Source of the DNA: Tsuneonella sediminis | Lineage (GTDB): Bacteria > Pseudomonadota > Alphaproteobacteria > Sphingomonadales > Sphingomonadaceae | Length of the DNA stretch: 64,000 nt | NCBI RefSeq assembly: GCF_051912845.1 | Contig: NZ_JBNCBU010000001.1 | Span: forward strand, 1,860,001-1,924,000 | Direction: 5' to 3' | Made by a program: the position numbers and the translations under genes | Shown: in pieces, positions 18,143-25,655 of the stretch | How positions within the stretch are numbered: the first letter of the stretch is position 1 | Layout: each line of letters opens with the position of its first letter | The notes under the pieces: model-generated | Databases searched by the model: none | What the model saw: only the letters and a program-made list of their open reading frames with translations | What the model was told of the DNA's origin: nothing

Positions 18143-18156
18143 CGTAACCGGTTACA
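18143..18156. promoter_or_regulatory. Probable LacI-family operator upstream of hydrolase-EEP2-GH2 operon
   Basis: CGTAACC/GGTTACA, palindrome around CCGG, 28 bases before the hydrolase start codon and 40 bases after the end of the LacI gene. Matches the sites at 2523-2538 and 8729-8742. Confidence 0.78.
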
Positions 18157-18195
18157 TCGCGCGGTCTGACTGGCAAGGGAAAATCATCCCGCTTT

Positions 18196-19209
18196 CTACT
18201 TGGCGATCGACGCGAGCGGGCCACGCGTGGATCCGCGGACCGCAAGGGTCGGGGCGATCGTCACCCCGTTGTCGCTGCCCAGTTCCTCGCCGCTCAGCAT
18301 CCGCAGGACCATCAGTGCGCCAGTCGAGCCGAGTCGGGTGATGTCCGAATGGACCGTGGTGAGCTGGGGCGTGACGTAGCGCGCAAGCGGGATGTCGTCG
18401 AAACCGGCGACCAGTACGTCCTTGCCGATGACCAGCCCGGCTTCGCGCAACTCTGACATCAATTCGACCGCCATGAGATCGTTGCCGGCGAAAACGGCAT
18501 CGAAGGCCATCTGCCCGGCGAGCAGGAGCCGGGCGGCCTCGCGGCCCGCATCCTCGCGGAAGTCCCCCGGCAACACTATGGGGGTCACTCGCGGCAGATG
18601 ACGCGCCAGCGCATCGAGGTAGCCCCGCTTGCGCTCGGTCGCGTCCCTGTTGCTGGCTGGTCCCGCGATATGGACGATGCGGCGGGCACCCTGTGCGATC
18701 AGGTGTTCGGTTACGAGCAGTGCGCCGGCATAGTTGTCGACGGTCACGAACGGTGTGGTCGCATCTTTCGGCCGCGCATTGAGAAGGACTGTCGGGATAC
18801 TGCGATGGAGCGCGTTGCCGATGGTGTCGGCGCTGGAATTGGGCGGCATGACCAGGAGGCCGTCCACCCTCCCGCGCATCGAGCGGATGGCGTTGGCCGC
18901 TTCCTCGGGGCTGCCGTGCATGTTGCCGAGCAGCATGTTCTTGCCGACGCCGTGGACGATGATGTCGATTCCCCGGATGATCTCGGAGAAGAATTCGCCG
19001 AAAAGGTCTGGCAGGATCACCCCGATCGTGTCGGTGCGCTGGCGCGTCAGGCTGCGCGCGCCCGTGTGGGGAATATAGTCGAGTTCCGCCGCAGCGGCCT
19101 CTATCCTCTCGCGGGTTTCGGGGGTGACGTTCGACAGCCCGTTCAGGGCGCGCGAGGCTGTTGCAACCGAGACCCCGGCGGCCTTCGCCACTTCGCGCAT
19201 CGTTACCAT
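18196..19209 (-). CDS. LacI-family transcription regulator of the sugar locus
   Basis: 337 residues. N-terminal helix-turn-helix MREVAKAAGVSVATASRALN and hinge helix region (RSLTRQRTDTIGVI), followed by a periplasmic-binding-protein-like sensor domain (VDGLLVMPP, VTVDNYAGALLVTEHL, GFDDIPLARYVTPQLTTV). Full length for the family. It sits between the MFS transporter gene upstream and the hydrolase operon downstream. The three AACCGGTT palindromes near the locus fit the CCGG-centred operator type of this family, so it is the likely repressor, released by a sugar made during breakdown. Confidence 0.93.
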   Translation of the reverse strand: MVTMREVAKAAGVSVATASRALNGLSNVTPETRERIEAAAAELDYIPHTGARSLTRQRTDTIGVILPDLFGEFFSEIIRGIDIIVHGVGKNMLLGNMHGSPEEAANAIRSMRGRVDGLLVMPPNSSADTIGNALHRSIPTVLLNARPKDATTPFVTVDNYAGALLVTEHLIAQGARRIVHIAGPASNRDATERKRGYLDALARHLPRVTPIVLPGDFREDAGREAARLLLAGQMAFDAVFAGNDLMAVELMSELREAGLVIGKDVLVAGFDDIPLARYVTPQLTTVHSDITRLGSTGALMVLRMLSGEELGSDNGVTIAPTLAVRGSTRGPLASIAK

Positions 19210-19273
19210 GGCCGCCCCATCTCCATTCGACTAGCCGATCGGGGGCGCGACGCCAACGGGGGGCACCCGGTCC

Positions 19274-20497
19274 TCATGCCGGGCTCCTCGTTCCCTTTCT
19301 CGTGGTCAGCAGCGGAAGCGCGAGGAACGTCAATCCAGCGAGGACCGCGAACAGGGCCTGAAAGCCGAACACGGGGATCAGCGCCAGCGCGATTCCGGGC
19401 ATGACCAGCGACGGGATCGTGTTGGTCAGATTGAACAGGCCGAGATCCCGGCCGCGGTGTTCCGGCCGCGGAAGCACGCGCAGGGTCTGGCTGGAATGAA
19501 GCGCGAGGAAGACCGCCGCTGCAATGCCGAAGGTCATGTAGCCCGCCACGCCCCAAAGGACGTTCGGGGCGAGTGACATTCCGGCAAGGCCCATGGATGC
19601 GATGGCCACTGCGACGACGAGCGGCGCCATCGGCCGTCTCGCCCGGTCCGACCATCGTCCCGCAACGATGGCAACGGGTACGGCGGCAAACAGCACGAAC
19701 GCAAAGACACGCGCGACATCGTTGTCCCGCACCGTCCCATCGAACCGGGTCAGCCACATCAACAGGAAGGCGAACAGCGATGCCTCGGATATCTGGACCA
19801 GCAGACGTGCGAGCCACATTTGCCAGACGGGCACCGACGATGGATCGGGTGCCGGGCCCTCGACCGTTGCCTTGTCGCCGCCACCGGACGACCGCTGGAG
19901 ATGCGGCATGGGTCGCGGCCGTCCCAAGACCAGCACGGGCAGCACCATCGCGGCCACCAGGGCGGCATTGATGACCAGTCTCACCTCGCCCGCGGCAATC
20001 AGGGGCAGCGTGATCGCGGCTCCGACCAGGGCTCCGATGCCCGGTGCAAGCGAGAGGAGGCCGCCGAGCAGTCCTTTCTGTTCGTCAGGAACGCAGTCGC
20101 CCGCCCAGGCCGCGAGCGGCGCCAGCATCATGTTGAGGGAAATCTGCCACGCCACCACCATCGCGAGCAATTGGAAGATCGTCTCGACCCCGCGCATCGA
20201 CACGAGCAGCAGGCAGGACAGTACCATACCGCCGAATATCCATCCGCGCCGGTGTCCCGTGCGGTCGCTTGCCCAGCCGAAGAAGATATTGGACACGCTC
20301 GCGGCGATGGCCCCGGCAAAGGCGCTGTAGGACATCACCTGGACGGCCTGATCCCCGAACAGCTCGAGCAGTCGCGCCGGCAGGAACAGCGTCAGGAACG
20401 GGGCATATGATGCCGACCCACCGCCCACCGCAAGCGCATAAAGCGCCAGGAACCGGGTCGATTGCCGATGGCTGGGAGAGGGCTCTGGTCTTCGCAT
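19274..20497 (-). CDS. MFS transporter, likely sugar importer
   Basis: 407-residue inner-membrane protein with about 12 hydrophobic segments, and the cytoplasmic loop motif GWASDRTGHRRG between helices 2 and 3, as in the MFS/GPH-like sugar carriers. A soluble loop (RSSGGGDKATVEGPAPDP) separates the two six-helix halves. It precedes the LacI gene by 64 bases in the same orientation, so it probably imports the mono- or disaccharide end product. ATG at 20497 was chosen; an in-frame TTG lies 27 bases upstream and neither has a good ribosome site. The start codon lies in the loop of an 8-base inverted repeat. Confidence 0.88.
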   Translation of the reverse strand: MRRPEPSPSHRQSTRFLALYALAVGGGSASYAPFLTLFLPARLLELFGDQAVQVMSYSAFAGAIAASVSNIFFGWASDRTGHRRGWIFGGMVLSCLLLVSMRGVETIFQLLAMVVAWQISLNMMLAPLAAWAGDCVPDEQKGLLGGLLSLAPGIGALVGAAITLPLIAAGEVRLVINAALVAAMVLPVLVLGRPRPMPHLQRSSGGGDKATVEGPAPDPSSVPVWQMWLARLLVQISEASLFAFLLMWLTRFDGTVRDNDVARVFAFVLFAAVPVAIVAGRWSDRARRPMAPLVVAVAIASMGLAGMSLAPNVLWGVAGYMTFGIAAAVFLALHSSQTLRVLPRPEHRGRDLGLFNLTNTIPSLVMPGIALALIPVFGFQALFAVLAGLTFLALPLLTTRKGTRSPA

Positions 20498-20522
20498 ATA
20501 TTTTTGGCTTCGGTCGAAGACC
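20487..20522. repeat. 8-bp inverted repeat around the MFS start codon
   Basis: GGTCTTCG at 20487-20494 and its exact complement at 20515-20522 flank a 20-base A/T-rich loop that contains the ATG at 20497. In the mRNA it could form a hairpin that hides the start, or it may be a regulator site. Confidence 0.45.
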
Positions 20523-20532
20523 AATGTCGGCG

Positions 20533-20553
20533 CTCACGAAGTTTCGTCGTGAG
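20533..20553. repeat. 7-bp inverted repeat upstream of the MFS gene
   Basis: CTCACGA at 20533-20539 and TCGTGAG at 20547-20553 with a 7-base spacer; dimensions fit a dimeric regulator site in the MFS-lacI promoter region. No other copy was noticed in the window. Confidence 0.4.
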
Positions 20554-20820
20554 GCGGCAGAGGCCAGCCTGCTGACCATCATCCCCACCTTCCCAATACG
20601 GTTGCACGCGAGGAGAAAGGAGACATGATGCGCCTTGCGGGCTACATCGCTCAGCAGCTCAGCACCAGTCTCATTCAACAGGTTTGCATGGCGCTTCCTG
20701 AATAATCAGATTTGCCAGCGCATTTTTAACTGGGCGTCGCGTCGCCTGGGTTCCTGCTCCATTGCAAGCTTTCCGCACCTCTTATCCTGAAGCAAACTGT
20801 TCGCATCCGGGCTGCACCCG

Positions 20821-20863
20821 GACTGTCCGCTTCTGGGTTCGCGGACGCGCAAAGCCGACAGTC
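20821..20863. repeat. Palindromic TGTCCGC-type intergenic repeat
   Basis: GACTGTC and its complement GACAGTC enclose a GC-rich centre including CCGCTT and GCGGAC. It resembles the other TGTCCGC-containing elements at 22925-22968, 23929-23971 and 26569-26596 and is probably a member of a dispersed intergenic repeat family. Confidence 0.45.
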
Positions 20864-20934
20864 AGGTATCGGCCCACTTGCCGCTTATCCGCGACCGTTC
20901 TCCTCATGGCCAATCAAGGCCGAGGAGAACGACA

Positions 20935-21568
20935 ATGGGTCACTCAAGATTTGACCCCGCCGTCCAAGCCCGTTCAGCATAGAATGCTGGCAAGACAGTT
21001 GGCACGAAGCGACCCCTCACGCAGAAGCAGATTTTGGGCGATCCGCTTCCACCTCGATCGAGAGGGCCGACTGCGAGATAGGGCATTGTTCGATCTCGCG
21101 CTAGGCAGCAAGCTGCGCGGCTGCGACGTGTTCAGGATCAAGATTGGTGACGTCGTAGCTGGGACCGACGTCCGCACCCGGGCAATCGTCATTCAGCAAA
21201 AGACCAGTCGCCCGGTCCAGTTTGAATTGACCTCTGATCTTCGTGCAACGCTGCTTTCGTGGCTGGAGCGTCGTTGCGGTTCGACAACCGACTATCTCTT
21301 TCCAAGCAGGATTGATCACGCCGGTCACATGAGCACGCGCCAGTACGCTCGTTTGGTAGATGAGTGGGTCACAGCGATCGGCCTGCGGAAGTCCGAGTAC
21401 GGGACCCACTCGCTCCGCTGGACGAAAGCCGCGATGATCTATCGCGCCACGGGCAACATCCGCGCGATCCAGATACTGTTGGGTCACACCAAGATCGATA
21501 ATACCGTTCGTTATCTAAGGGTCGACGTCGAAGACGCTCTGCTGCTGGCGGAGCGCACCGAAATCTAA
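20935..21568 (+). pseudogene. Tyrosine recombinase/integrase, broken N-terminus
   Basis: Short phage-type integrase. The C-terminal catalytic half is intact: SKLRGCDV with the first Arg, QQKTSRPVQ with the Lys, THSLR (His-x-x-Arg), LLGHTKIDNTVRY with His and the Tyr nucleophile. The original start is the ATG at 20935 with GGAG 7 bases upstream, giving MGHSRFDPAVQARSA, but this frame meets TAG at 20980 (where relatives have Trp) and the catalytic part is one base out of frame; the run of four T at 21032-21035 has one T too many. A product could only come from an internal or unrelated upstream start. Confidence 0.82.
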
Positions 21569-21804
21569 CCTAAGCTGCGGTCGGCCGCACACTTCGGTCG
21601 ACCGCTTTCAGGCTTACGACACTGCTGACGATGGACCACAATTGGGATGGGAAGCGGAACGACGATGCTCCTTTCCTTTGTCTACGGAGGATCCACTTTC
21701 GTCGATTACTGGTGTCCACGCCTTATTCGTCCCGGCAACGCCAACGGGGCTGGCGTCTAAGTCATCCGAAGCTGCGTCGGTAAAGCATTGTGCAGGAGTT
21801 CTTG

Positions 21805-22884
21805 ATGCGCAACAAATGCATCGTCCTTCTTTCCATTATGATTCACGCGCCGGTTCAATCTGCCCAGTTTACCGGCGAAGGCGGGTCGGCTTCCAGAGAG
21901 GCCGCTGTGGTAGCCCCAGCAGCCCCCACGACTGACGTCCTCGACAAGGCCGGAAAGGCCGAGATCGTAGAAACGATGGCGCGTGCTGCGGAGCAACGTT
22001 ACATAGACGCCGCCGGAGGAGCGAAGATCGCGGACAAGCTGCGACAGCGGCATTCGGCAGGCGCTTACGATGAGATCGTCAAAGCAGACGAGATGGCGAA
22101 GGCGCTTAGCCGGGATCTGCTGGAAGCGGTGCCGGACGTGCATCTGCGGGCGGTCTACGAGCCCAATCGCGCCGAGCGAGGCCAGATCCAGAGGATGGTT
22201 CCGGTCGGCGGCAGCGGCCCAGCACCGTATGCCCGAATCGACCGGCGGAGCGATGCGGAGATTGCGGCGACCAATTTCGGCTTTGGCAAAGTCGAGCGGC
22301 TCGACGGGAATGTGGGCTATCTCAAGCTCACCCGGTTGGTGCCGCTCGCCTTGTCACAAGAGGTAACTTCGGCGGCAATGGCCGCGCTGCAGGGTTCGGA
22401 CGCAGCAATCATCGACCTGCGGGGCGTGCCGGGCGGTTCCCCGGACCTAGTGGCCCAAATCGTCAGCCATTTTGCGAAAGCGGAACCTGTCCGGCTGATG
22501 ACGACGTACAACCGAAGCCTGGACCAGACGGAAGAACTATGGACGGTGCCCAACATCGACGGCGGTCGCCTCGCCGGTGTTCCTCTCTACATTCTGCAGG
22601 ACCGGAAGACTGCCTCGGCAGCCGAAATGCTCTCGTATGTCGTACAACGTCACAAGCTCGGGACCGTCGTGGGTGAAACGAGCGCTGGCGCAGGCAATGG
22701 TGGAAACATGGTCCCGGTCGGCTCGAATATTTCCTTTTTTCTTCCCCAGTTCCGCACCGTAGATGGACCGGGGTGGGAGGGTACCGGCGTCGCTCCGGAT
22801 GTCTCAACGTCTGGTGAAGAGGCTCTCAACGTCGCTCATGCTGCGGCCCGCGCTGAAATTCAGGGACGACGGCGTAAGACTTAG
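21805..22884 (+). CDS. S41-family peptidase (C-terminal processing protease-like), secreted
   Basis: 359-residue exported protein (hydrophobic N-terminus to about residue 20). A helical N-terminal region (KAEIVETMARAAEQRYID..) is followed by the TSPc/S41 catalytic domain: GYLKLTRL, AAIIDLRGVPGGSP, and KTASAAEMLSYVVQ with the nucleophile serine at about residue 271, then GTVVGETSAG. No PDZ domain is obvious between them, as in the retinoid-binding/tricorn-like branch of S41. ATG at 21805 has AGGAG 6 bases upstream; an in-frame GTG lies 15 bases earlier. Stands alone in the accessory region, after the broken integrase. Substrate unknown. Confidence 0.86.
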   Translation: MRNKCIVLLSIMIHAPVQSAQFTGEGGSASREAAVVAPAAPTTDVLDKAGKAEIVETMARAAEQRYIDAAGGAKIADKLRQRHSAGAYDEIVKADEMAKALSRDLLEAVPDVHLRAVYEPNRAERGQIQRMVPVGGSGPAPYARIDRRSDAEIAATNFGFGKVERLDGNVGYLKLTRLVPLALSQEVTSAAMAALQGSDAAIIDLRGVPGGSPDLVAQIVSHFAKAEPVRLMTTYNRSLDQTEELWTVPNIDGGRLAGVPLYILQDRKTASAAEMLSYVVQRHKLGTVVGETSAGAGNGGNMVPVGSNISFFLPQFRTVDGPGWEGTGVAPDVSTSGEEALNVAHAAARAEIQGRRRKT

Positions 22885-22924
22885 CGTTCGAGGCGAGGCT
22901 TTATCGGAAACAGGGTCGTTTGCC

Positions 22925-22968
22925 GACAGGCCGATTAGGCTAGGTCGATCGCCGAGAGCGGACGGTCC
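22925..22968 (+). repeat. Inverted ~44-bp repeat, left copy
   Basis: About 39 of 44 bases match the reverse complement of 23929-23971; the shared core GTCGATCGCCGAGAGCGGAC is exact. The two copies enclose about 960 bases carrying gene fragments on opposite strands, as ends of a non-autonomous element or two copies of a dispersed intergenic repeat would. Confidence 0.7.
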
Positions 22969-23025
22969 GGAAGCGGCCCAGATGTTGCCATCGCCAATTC
23001 GCAGATATCTTCAACAGGGACTAGA

Positions 23026-23580
23026 TCATCTTTCTTGGTCATCGATCTGGGGGACATGCAGGTGCGCCAAAACCTGGCCTGATTGAACCGGGTCAATTCT
23101 GTCCGCCTGAGCTAGCGCCCACGATTTCCAGTGGGACACCTGTTCAGGAGTGAGTTCGGGCGAGTTTCCACGCGCCAGCGCCGATTCCACCCGTGCCACG
23201 AGGGCCCGTATTTCCTCAGCTTGCCGCAGCAGTTCGCCGCTCGTCCTGAGATCTGCGAGGCGCTTGCTTTCAAGTTCTGCCAAGCGCGCAAGGCGCCGCT
23301 CCTGCTCCCAGCGCAAGTGTGCCTCTTTGCGCTCGCGGGCCTCGACAAGCCCCTGCCGAAACGACGCCTCGCCCGCGACGATCGCGTCTGCTGCGATCTG
23401 GGCAAGCTGTTTCTCGAGCGGCCGAGACGGAGTATCGCTCCACGCCGCTGCCAACGGCGCGCGAAGAGAGCGATCGAGCACCAGGCACAGCGGGGTCTTC
23501 GCCGGCAGGTCGCGCGGCGGTTCGGCAGCACTAATTTCCATTTCTGCGGGGTGATCCTGGGCCGTCTGGTCGGCGTGCAA
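23026..23580 (-). CDS. Uncharacterised charged coiled-coil protein, probably N-terminally truncated
   Basis: 184 residues, mostly a long charged helix (EARERKEAHLRWEQERRLARL, here shortened: residues about 75-145 rich in Glu, Arg, Leu, Ala) with a shorter Trp-containing end (HWKSWALAQADRIDP). I recognise no named domain; similar proteins occur in alphaproteobacterial accessory regions as larger products with an N-terminal domain that is missing here. It lies divergently from the nuclease-like fragment at 23583-23876 and between two inverted repeats, so it may be a relic. The reading frame is nevertheless clean. Confidence 0.5.
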   Translation of the reverse strand: MHADQTAQDHPAEMEISAAEPPRDLPAKTPLCLVLDRSLRAPLAAAWSDTPSRPLEKQLAQIAADAIVAGEASFRQGLVEARERKEAHLRWEQERRLARLAELESKRLADLRTSGELLRQAEEIRALVARVESALARGNSPELTPEQVSHWKSWALAQADRIDPVQSGQVLAHLHVPQIDDQER

Positions 23581-23582
23581 TA

Positions 23583-23876
23583 TTGCCCGTTGATGCCTGG
23601 TATCCGGAACTCGGACTGGTGGTAGAATATCACGAGCGCCAGCACTCCGAGCAGGTTGCCTTCTTCGACCGGCGGCTGACTGTCTCAGGAATGTCCCGAG
23701 GTGAGCAACGAAAGCGCCATGACGACCTGAGGCGCAAGGTTCTGCCGGTCAATGGCCTCAAGCTCGAGATCTTGGAATTCCGGGAGTTCGAGCATGATCG
23801 CGTTGGAAGGCTTTTCCGCAGGGACTGCGACCGGACTGTCGTTCAGCGACGGCTGTTGAACTATCGAGCAGGATAA
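23583..23876 (+). pseudogene. Fragment of a restriction-endonuclease-like (VSR/DUF559-type) protein
   Basis: The readable frame gives VDAWYPELGLVVEYHERQH, with Asp and Glu spaced as in the PD-(D/E)xK nuclease fold of VSR/DUF559-like proteins, then FFDRRLT..GMSRGEQRKRHDDLRRKVLP. Only a TTG without ribosome site is available as start and the normal N-terminal part of such proteins is absent, so I regard it as a truncated remnant. It begins 2 bases from the start of the opposite-strand coiled-coil gene, which suggests an old rearrangement joined the two fragments. Confidence 0.4.
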
Positions 23877-23928
23877 CCAGCCTGATTGGTGAACGCGCGG
23901 CGCTTGCGACCTGTTCTGGGCCGTGTGT

Positions 23929-23971
23929 GGACTGTCCGCTCTCGGCGATCGACTTAGCCGAAGCGGCCTGT
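23929..23971 (-). repeat. Inverted ~44-bp repeat, right copy
   Basis: Reverse-complement partner of 22925-22968, with the exact core GTCCGCTCTCGGCGATCGAC on the plus strand. See the left copy. Confidence 0.7.
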
Positions 23972-24109
23972 GGGCTAACAACCCCAATGCGGCCGTTTAT
24001 CCAGCAGCACCAATTAAACGGAGCGACGACTCCCGGTGCGTGCGGCGTTAGTCCTGAGCCGTTCAACGGATAGCCTTGATTAGTATGGCGGCGCCGATAA
24101 TCAGCGAGC

Positions 24110-25069
24110 ATGCAAAATCACCTTCGCATCCTGATCGCATCTCTACTCTTGACGGTCACGACGCCCGCACTCTCTCAGAAGTTACCGCTCACAACTCAGG
24201 AAGAGGTGGTCGGCCAAGTTCGGTTAAACATCGTCGATCTGACGCCCCGGTTCCTTGATTTTTACGCCGCTGCCAGCGAACTGCCCCCGGAACAGCGCTT
24301 CGCCGAATGGAAAAGCAGGTACGGTTTTGCTGCAATTCCGCCCACGCCTGAGGGCGACGCGATAGCCCGCGAATTGATTGATTCAGCTTGGCCCAAATAC
24401 GAGAACGCACTGCCGACTATCCGAGAGGGTTATCGCGGTATGCAGCCGAAACCCGCTCAGGCGTTGGAGCGCGTTTTGCAGCTGCTTCAATCCGATGCGC
24501 CGAGCTCTTTGCAGTTCAATGTGTATGTGGGTGGGTTCGAAGGTAACGCCTTCACAGCTTTCAAGACGGACGGAACGCCAGTCGTATCGATCCCTGTCGA
24601 GATGAGCCCAGACGACCGGGCCCGCATAATGCCGCACGAGTTTACTCACGCTGTTCATGCGCAGTTAGCCTTCCTCTCACGAGGGTATGAGCGCACCTTG
24701 GCCCGGGTCATTTTCGAAGAGGGGCTTGCGATGCATGTCGCCAAGGCGGTCGGGCCGCGGGCAGCTGTCGAAGACTATATTGAGCACTCCCCGGGTTGGT
24801 TCGCTAAGGCGATGGAAAAACGTCACCCTATTCTGACCGACCTCATGCCGCACCTTTCCACGGCTGACCAAGAAACCGTCTTCAAATACACCATGGGCAC
24901 CGGGTCCCAAGGGTTCGAACGTGAAGCTTATCTCGCGGGTTGGCTCGTTATTGGGCAACTCCTCGCAGACGGCTTCACGTTCGCTGAATTGGCACGCGTG
25001 CCGGAACATCGGATGCCCCAACTTGTGGAAACGACTGTAAGGAAGTTGCTGGAGGATCAGTCTTTTTAG
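24110..25069 (+). CDS. Secreted zinc metalloprotease-like protein (HEFTH)
   Basis: 319-residue exported protein with a signal peptide ending near ALSQ. It shows the gluzincin signature: HEFTH at residues 176-180 and, 24 residues on, EEGLA with the likely third zinc ligand Glu203 or Glu204. The rest (VYVGGFEGNAFTAFKTDGTP, SQGFEREAYLAGWLVI) resembles predicted Zn-dependent proteases of the DUF2268 group, but I cannot assign a named family with certainty. ATG lies after a weak ribosome site. It stands alone just downstream of the right inverted repeat, and follows another secreted protease gene (S41) in the region. Confidence 0.75.
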   Translation: MQNHLRILIASLLLTVTTPALSQKLPLTTQEEVVGQVRLNIVDLTPRFLDFYAAASELPPEQRFAEWKSRYGFAAIPPTPEGDAIARELIDSAWPKYENALPTIREGYRGMQPKPAQALERVLQLLQSDAPSSLQFNVYVGGFEGNAFTAFKTDGTPVVSIPVEMSPDDRARIMPHEFTHAVHAQLAFLSRGYERTLARVIFEEGLAMHVAKAVGPRAAVEDYIEHSPGWFAKAMEKRHPILTDLMPHLSTADQETVFKYTMGTGSQGFEREAYLAGWLVIGQLLADGFTFAELARVPEHRMPQLVETTVRKLLEDQSF

Positions 25070-25270
25070 TTCCTCGAAACGCCAAAACTTCCTTGCCGGA
25101 TCAGTTAGCTTCCTACCCTTGCGACGTTCGCGACGCGATAGAAACGCACGAGGCTGGCCGGCTGGTGCGCAGCTCTGGCAGCCAAACACGGACCAGCCGC
25201 TACCGACCCCATTATGGACATCCGACTCTCATCCGCGGGATCGCTGCGATCTAGAGCGTGATCAGCACTT

Positions 25271-25534
25271 TTACGGGGTAAGGTCCATCGCCTGAACGAC
25301 CCGGCTGTAGGGCAGACCCGCCTCATCGTTAAGCCTTTTCACTTCCTCTTCCGACGGGGCTTCGAACAGGCACATGCATCTGCCATCGTCTGGCGCGAAG
25401 GTCGTGCGGATATAGCGGATGTCGGTGCCTTCCCCGCGCATCTGCTCTGCCTTGCCTATGGCCGCACCCTGAGCGGCGGCAAGATCATCTATTGCGATCC
25501 CTTTTAGGTCGCGCTCAACCATGAAGACAGACAT
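25271..25534 (-). CDS. DUF4242 family protein (SCO4226-like, possible nickel-binding)
   Basis: 87-residue protein with a ferredoxin-like alpha+beta fold typical of DUF4242: MSVFMVERDLKGIAIDDLAA, YIRTTFAPDDGRCMCLFEAP and DEAGLPYSRVVQAMDL. A Streptomyces relative, SCO4226, binds nickel. ATG at 25534 was taken because GGGAG lies upstream; the frame extends 32 codons further without support. It is divergent from the LysR gene with 121 bases between them, so the LysR protein is the likely regulator. Confidence 0.85.
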   Translation of the reverse strand: MSVFMVERDLKGIAIDDLAAAQGAAIGKAEQMRGEGTDIRYIRTTFAPDDGRCMCLFEAPSEEEVKRLNDEAGLPYSRVVQAMDLTP

Positions 25535-25655
25535 TGCTACTCTCCCTTGTGTTGCTGCCTCGAAGCTAAGCGCTGCGGGGATGCGAGCACAGCAGAAGAT
25601 GGGCATTGTTGCATAACCACCGTTTATCAATGCGAGTCGAAGAAGAGGCCGGCAA

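Larger units (their letters stand above)
20498..20934. other. Intergenic region between MFS gene and broken integrase
   Basis: About 440 bases without a supported gene. It contains inverted repeats at 20533-20553 (CTCACGA/TCGTGAG) and 20821-20863 (GACTGTC/GACAGTC), and a GGTTGCAC half-site at 20600-20607 identical to one half of the GH97 operator. It marks the boundary between the sugar locus and the accessory region. Confidence 0.5.
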
